The translations under genes and the position numbers were made by a program. A stretch of 64,000 nt of DNA. Origin: an uncultured Granulosicoccus sp. Its GTDB lineage: Bacteria; Pseudomonadota; Gammaproteobacteria; Granulosicoccales; Granulosicoccaceae. The notes beneath the pieces were generated by a model. That model was given only the letters and a program-made list of their open reading frames with translations. It was not told where the DNA came from and searched no databases. Shown here in pieces: positions 60,856 through 64,000 of this stretch. The stretch is from assembly GCA_947495035.1 (NCBI GenBank), contig CANLXI010000019.1, positions 62,001 to 126,000 on the forward strand, in the 5' to 3' direction. Numbering within the stretch: position 1 is the first letter of the stretch; each line of letters starts with the position of its first letter.

Positions 60856-63144
60856 TCAGGCGGTTTCCGCGTCACCCGTGGAAGTTTCCCGCGCCTCATC
60901 CAGCGCCGCGAGAATACGTGGCGCCGACATCGGCACGTGTGTCATGCGAACCCCGAAGGCATTCGATACCGCATTCCCGATGGCTGCCAGTGGTGGCACG
61001 ATGGACGTCTCACCCACCCCCCGAATCCCGTAGGGATGATTGGGGTTGGGAATCTCGAGAATCTGAGTATCGATCATGGGCAGATCGGAGCAGACGGGGA
61101 TCCGGTAGTCGAGAAAGCCCGCATTCTGCAAACGTCCATCGTCTCCATAGACATATTCCTCATTCAGAGCCCAGCCGATTCCCTGTGCAGCTCCACCCTG
61201 ATACTGACCTTCCACATAAGTGGGGTGTACCGCCTTGCCGGCATCCTGAATGACGGTGTAGCGCACCACCTGGGTCCGGCCCGTTTCGGGATCCACTTCC
61301 ACATCACAGATGTGTGTGGCAAAGGAGACTCCGGCACCATCAGCCACCAGCTCGTTGTGGCCGGCAATGGGTCCGCCGGTATTGGGAGCTGCCGCTGCGA
61401 TCTCGGCCAGTGACAGTGGTGCCAGGTTGCCATACTTCTTGCCGACTGCCTTGGCGCAGCCCTCTTCCCAGACAACCTTGCCAACAGGGATGTCCCACAT
61501 CAATGCCGCTCTTTCCTTGAGAATCCCTATGGCATTGCGAGCCGACATGATGGTCGCCATGGAACTGGAGAAGGTGCCGCGACTTCCGTCGGTCATGTCG
61601 TTGTAACCGAGCGTGCTGGTATCACCCACCACCGTGCGTACCTGGTCATAGGGAATTCCCAGTTCCTCGGCTGCCACCAGGGCCAACGACGCCCTCGCAC
61701 CACCGACATCGATGGTGCCCACGGTCAACGAAACCGTGCCATCGGGAGCGATATTGAGATCGGTACAGGTCTGGCCGCCGAAATTGAACCAGAAGCCGCA
61801 GGCCATGCCACGTCCCTGGTTCTTGCCCAGCGGAGCCGACATGTGAGGATGTTCTTTGGCAGCCTGCAAGGTGGGTCCGATTCCGATAGGCCCATAGACT
61901 GGTCCATAGGATGACTGCGTGCCCTTTTTCGCGGCATTGCGAATACGAAGATCGACCGGGTCCATGCCGATACGAGCGGCCAGTTCGTCGACCACGCTCT
62001 CCACGGCAAAGGCTGCCATGGGAGCCGATGGCGCTCGATAGGCAGTCGTCTTCGGCCGATTGACCAGTACTTCCAGACCAACCGTACGCACATGCTTCAT
62101 GTCATAACAGGCGAATGCAGTCATGGCACCCAACTCGGCCCACATACCGACATACGGGCCCGAGGTGTAGCGCAAGGTTGCATCGCCAGCCGTGATACGC
62201 CCTTTTTTCGTCACACCGATACGCACGTCGATGGACGTGGCACTGGTGGGGCCCGAAGCCCGGAAAACCTCATCGCGCGACATCACCAGCTTGACCGGAC
62301 GATTGGCCTTGCGAGACAAGGCCAGCGCAACGGGTTCGGCCCAGACGTGAGTCTTGCCTCCGAAGCCGCCACCGATTTCCGTCGGAGTCACTCGCAACTT
62401 GGACACATCCATGCCCAGCAGCTCCGCACAATGCTGACGGAATACGAAATGTCCCTGAGTGCAAACCCACAATTCGCCGCTGCCATCGGGGCTGATGCTG
62501 GCCACACAGGCATGGGGTTCGATGTACCCCTGGTGAGTCTGTTCGGTTCTGAAGGTTCGTTCGATGATGACATCCGCCTTGGCAAAACCGGCTTCCACAT
62601 CACCGTGACCGAATTCGGAACGACGAGCGACATTCGAGGGTTTCTTCGGTTTTGGTTCCACACCCTGTGTAAAGCACTTCTTGTGAAGTATCGGTGCGTC
62701 CTTGGCCACGGCCTCATCGACATCGGTGACATGTGGCAGGAGTTCGTAATCCACCTTGATGAGCTTCAGGGCCTTGCGCGCGGTCACGGCATCCACGGCC
62801 GCCACCGCCGCCACCGCATGACCGTCGTAATAGACGTGACTACGAGCCATGCAGTTGTCGAGAATATCGAACAGCTCGCTGTTGCCGTTGGTCAGGTCCG
62901 GCAGATCGGCGGCCGTGATGACCGCCTTGACCCCCTTCAGAGCCTCGGCCTTGCTAGTGTCGATACCGCGTATTGCCGCGTGTGGATGCGGACTGCGCAG
63001 GATGTTCCCGACCAGTTGCCCCGGCAGATCGATATCAGCGCCGTAGCGGGCACGCCCGGTCACCTTGTCGATGCCGTCCGGTCGCAGTGGACGTGTACCA
63101 ACGGATTTGAAGGATTGCCCCGTGAATTTCGTATCAGCACTCAT
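60856..63144 (-). CDS. Molybdopterin subunit of a xanthine-dehydrogenase-family hydroxylase
   Basis: 762 residues with PLRPDGIDKVTGRARYGADI near the start, VTPTEIGGGFGGKTHVWAE, the GTYR/YRAPSAPMAAFAVES region, GFWFNFGGQT, VGTIDVGGARASLA, and RGVGETSIVPPLAAIGNAV with the catalytic glutamate near the C-terminus. It is the large subunit of a three-part enzyme encoded here as FAD, iron-sulfur and Mo genes. Its substrate in the island (a pyridine acid or its product) is not known; nicotinate-type hydroxylation is plausible. Confidence 0.88.
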   Translation of the reverse strand: MSADTKFTGQSFKSVGTRPLRPDGIDKVTGRARYGADIDLPGQLVGNILRSPHPHAAIRGIDTSKAEALKGVKAVITAADLPDLTNGNSELFDILDNCMARSHVYYDGHAVAAVAAVDAVTARKALKLIKVDYELLPHVTDVDEAVAKDAPILHKKCFTQGVEPKPKKPSNVARRSEFGHGDVEAGFAKADVIIERTFRTEQTHQGYIEPHACVASISPDGSGELWVCTQGHFVFRQHCAELLGMDVSKLRVTPTEIGGGFGGKTHVWAEPVALALSRKANRPVKLVMSRDEVFRASGPTSATSIDVRIGVTKKGRITAGDATLRYTSGPYVGMWAELGAMTAFACYDMKHVRTVGLEVLVNRPKTTAYRAPSAPMAAFAVESVVDELAARIGMDPVDLRIRNAAKKGTQSSYGPVYGPIGIGPTLQAAKEHPHMSAPLGKNQGRGMACGFWFNFGGQTCTDLNIAPDGTVSLTVGTIDVGGARASLALVAAEELGIPYDQVRTVVGDTSTLGYNDMTDGSRGTFSSSMATIMSARNAIGILKERAALMWDIPVGKVVWEEGCAKAVGKKYGNLAPLSLAEIAAAAPNTGGPIAGHNELVADGAGVSFATHICDVEVDPETGRTQVVRYTVIQDAGKAVHPTYVEGQYQGGAAQGIGWALNEEYVYGDDGRLQNAGFLDYRIPVCSDLPMIDTQILEIPNPNHPYGIRGVGETSIVPPLAAIGNAVSNAFGVRMTHVPMSAPRILAALDEARETSTGDAETA

Positions 63145-63147
63145 GAC

Positions 63148-63621
63148 TCAAGCCTCTCGCAGTTCGGCGGCGGTCGCCTGTACCGCCCTGACTATCTTGT
63201 CGTAGCCGGTACAGCGGCACAGATTTCCCGCCAGGGCGTACCGGATCTCTTCTTCGGTAGGATCAGGATTGTTCTTCAGCAACGCCTTGGCAGCCATCAG
63301 AAACCCTGGCGTGCAGATGCCACACTGCAGGGCCGCATGCTCGATGAACTTGCTTTGCAAGGTATGCAGTTCGGCACCATCGCTCAGACCTTCGACCGTT
63401 TCCACCTTGCGTCCTTCGACTTCCATGCCCAGCACCAGGCAGGAACACACCAGAGTGTTATCGAGAATAACGCTGCAGGCACCGCAGTCACCGGTACCAC
63501 AGCCTTCCTTGACGCCCTTGAGTCCCACCCGGTTGCGCAGGGCATCCAGCAGGGTTTCATCGGCTTCACAGGCGAAACCGACATCATCGCCATTGATATT
63601 CGTATTGACCAGTTGAGTCAT
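63148..63621 (-). CDS. [2Fe-2S] subunit of the three-part molybdenum hydroxylase
   Basis: 157 residues with GCGTGDCGACSVILDN (plant-type cluster), CSCL, LQCGICTPGFLMAAK and GNLCRCTGYDKIV (second cluster). The start is coupled to the FAD gene stop by ATGA, and the Mo gene begins 3 bases after its own stop. Confidence 0.9.
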   Translation of the reverse strand: MTQLVNTNINGDDVGFACEADETLLDALRNRVGLKGVKEGCGTGDCGACSVILDNTLVCSCLVLGMEVEGRKVETVEGLSDGAELHTLQSKFIEHAALQCGICTPGFLMAAKALLKNNPDPTEEEIRYALAGNLCRCTGYDKIVRAVQATAAELREA

Positions 63622-64000
63622 GCCTTGCCTCCAGCTCGGGTCCAGGCTGACTGAGCAGCACGTTTTGCCAGGACTCCTGCTACTCGTGTTCGATATTCCA
63701 CGGTGCCTCGCTTGTCGTTGATGGGTTTACAGGCTGCCGAACAGGCTTCTGCCACGGCTTCCAGCGTTGCTTCATCCAGAGTATTTCCCAACAGCGCCTT
63801 CTCCGCTGCCGGTACTCGAATGGCAGTGATGGCCACAGCGCCCAGTGCGACCCGTGCAGCCGTAATGATGTTCTTGCGATCGATGGTCAGGTTGACCGCT
63901 GCACTGACGACGGCAATGTCCATTTCCGTGCGAGGCGTGAAGCGCAGATAGGCATCGGCAGATCGAGTCTTGCGCGGTGGCAGTTCGAGGGCGGCTACCA
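63618..64000 (-). CDS. FAD subunit of the three-part molybdenum hydroxylase (partial)
   Basis: Only the C-terminal part is inside the window; reading through the right edge continues in frame with RSADAYLRFTPRTEMDIAVV, a typical CutM-type FAD subunit piece. The frame then includes ARVALGAVAITAIRVP and LIKD-like helices, ending with VEYRTRVAGVLAKRAAQ. The N-terminal FAD-binding core lies beyond 64000. Confidence 0.85.
   Translation of the reverse strand, partial: VAALELPPRKTRSADAYLRFTPRTEMDIAVVSAAVNLTIDRKNIITAARVALGAVAITAIRVPAAEKALLGNTLDEATLEAVAEACSAACKPINDKRGTVEYRTRVAGVLAKRAAQSAWTRAGGKA

Noticed and set aside
62092..63654. Plus-strand open frame of 520 codons.
   Set aside because: It lies antisense to the molybdenum and iron-sulfur subunits, which have clear family motifs.

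Overview
The window is about 64 kb of gene-dense, GC-rich chromosomal DNA that reads as a gammaproteobacterium. The support is a PlsB-like C-terminus, a CpxP/CpxR/CpxA-like set, NudK, PqiABC, a YcaQ-type glycosylase and an NnrU protein. Gene content (molybdenum hydroxylases, Liv-type uptake, PhyH enzyme, GH16 glucanase) suits a versatile marine heterotroph. A Granulosicoccus-like organism is a guess only. No rRNA, tRNA, CRISPR array, transposase or phage gene was seen.

Left part (1-30 kb) is mostly housekeeping and envelope functions. It holds a PlsB-like tail, a TraF-type barrel protein, and a six-gene minus-strand run (repeat-rich SdrD-like surface protein, OmpA protein, HExxH lipoprotein, TerB protein, NnrU, spermidine-synthase-like protein). 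Then come nudK and a cpxPRA-like envelope-stress system with a probable response-regulator box upstream, an acyltransferase, DMT exporters, a J-domain-like protein, a solute-binding protein paired with a GGDEF/EAL enzyme, a Gfo/Idh-ThuA pair, pqiA-pqiA-pqiB-pqiC, a TerB/DUF533 protein, YcaQ, a CBS protein and a GH16 lipoprotein.

The right part is a large catabolic island (about 30.5-64 kb) whose anchors are 6-hydroxynicotinate reductase (hnr) and enamidase (ena). These are the two signature steps of the reductive nicotinate route known from Eubacterium barkeri. A MarR gene at 43.0 kb divides it. Leftward runs a tightly overlapped operon of about 12.4 kb: DUF1185, UPF0280, DUF1185, a Liv-type ABC importer with a fused LivH-LivM permease, a molybdenum-hydroxylase FAD subunit, a fused [2Fe-2S]/molybdopterin subunit and hnr. 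Rightward lie ena and a DMT transporter. Beyond are a LysR/oxidoreductase pair, a carboxymuconolactone-decarboxylase-like protein and a Tat-exported cyclase-family hydrolase. An operon follows that joins a 2-(hydroxymethyl)glutarate-dehydrogenase-like enzyme to a full nickel-pincer cofactor set (larA, larC, larE, larB). After cobU and some unrelated genes there is a second, three-subunit molybdenum hydroxylase with a MoaD/ThiS-like protein. The reading proposed here: a pyridine-carboxylate is imported, hydroxylated by a Mo enzyme, reduced by Hnr, opened by Ena, and the 2-formylglutarate-type product reduced by the dehydrogenase. The roles of LarA and the DUF1185/UPF0280 trio are unknown and are the most novel part.

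Several noncoding gaps in the island carry short tandem arrays of different unit lengths (6, 7 and 12 bp). Several clear dyads (9481-9514, 28391-28421, 42973-42986, 60035-60061) are probable operators or terminators.
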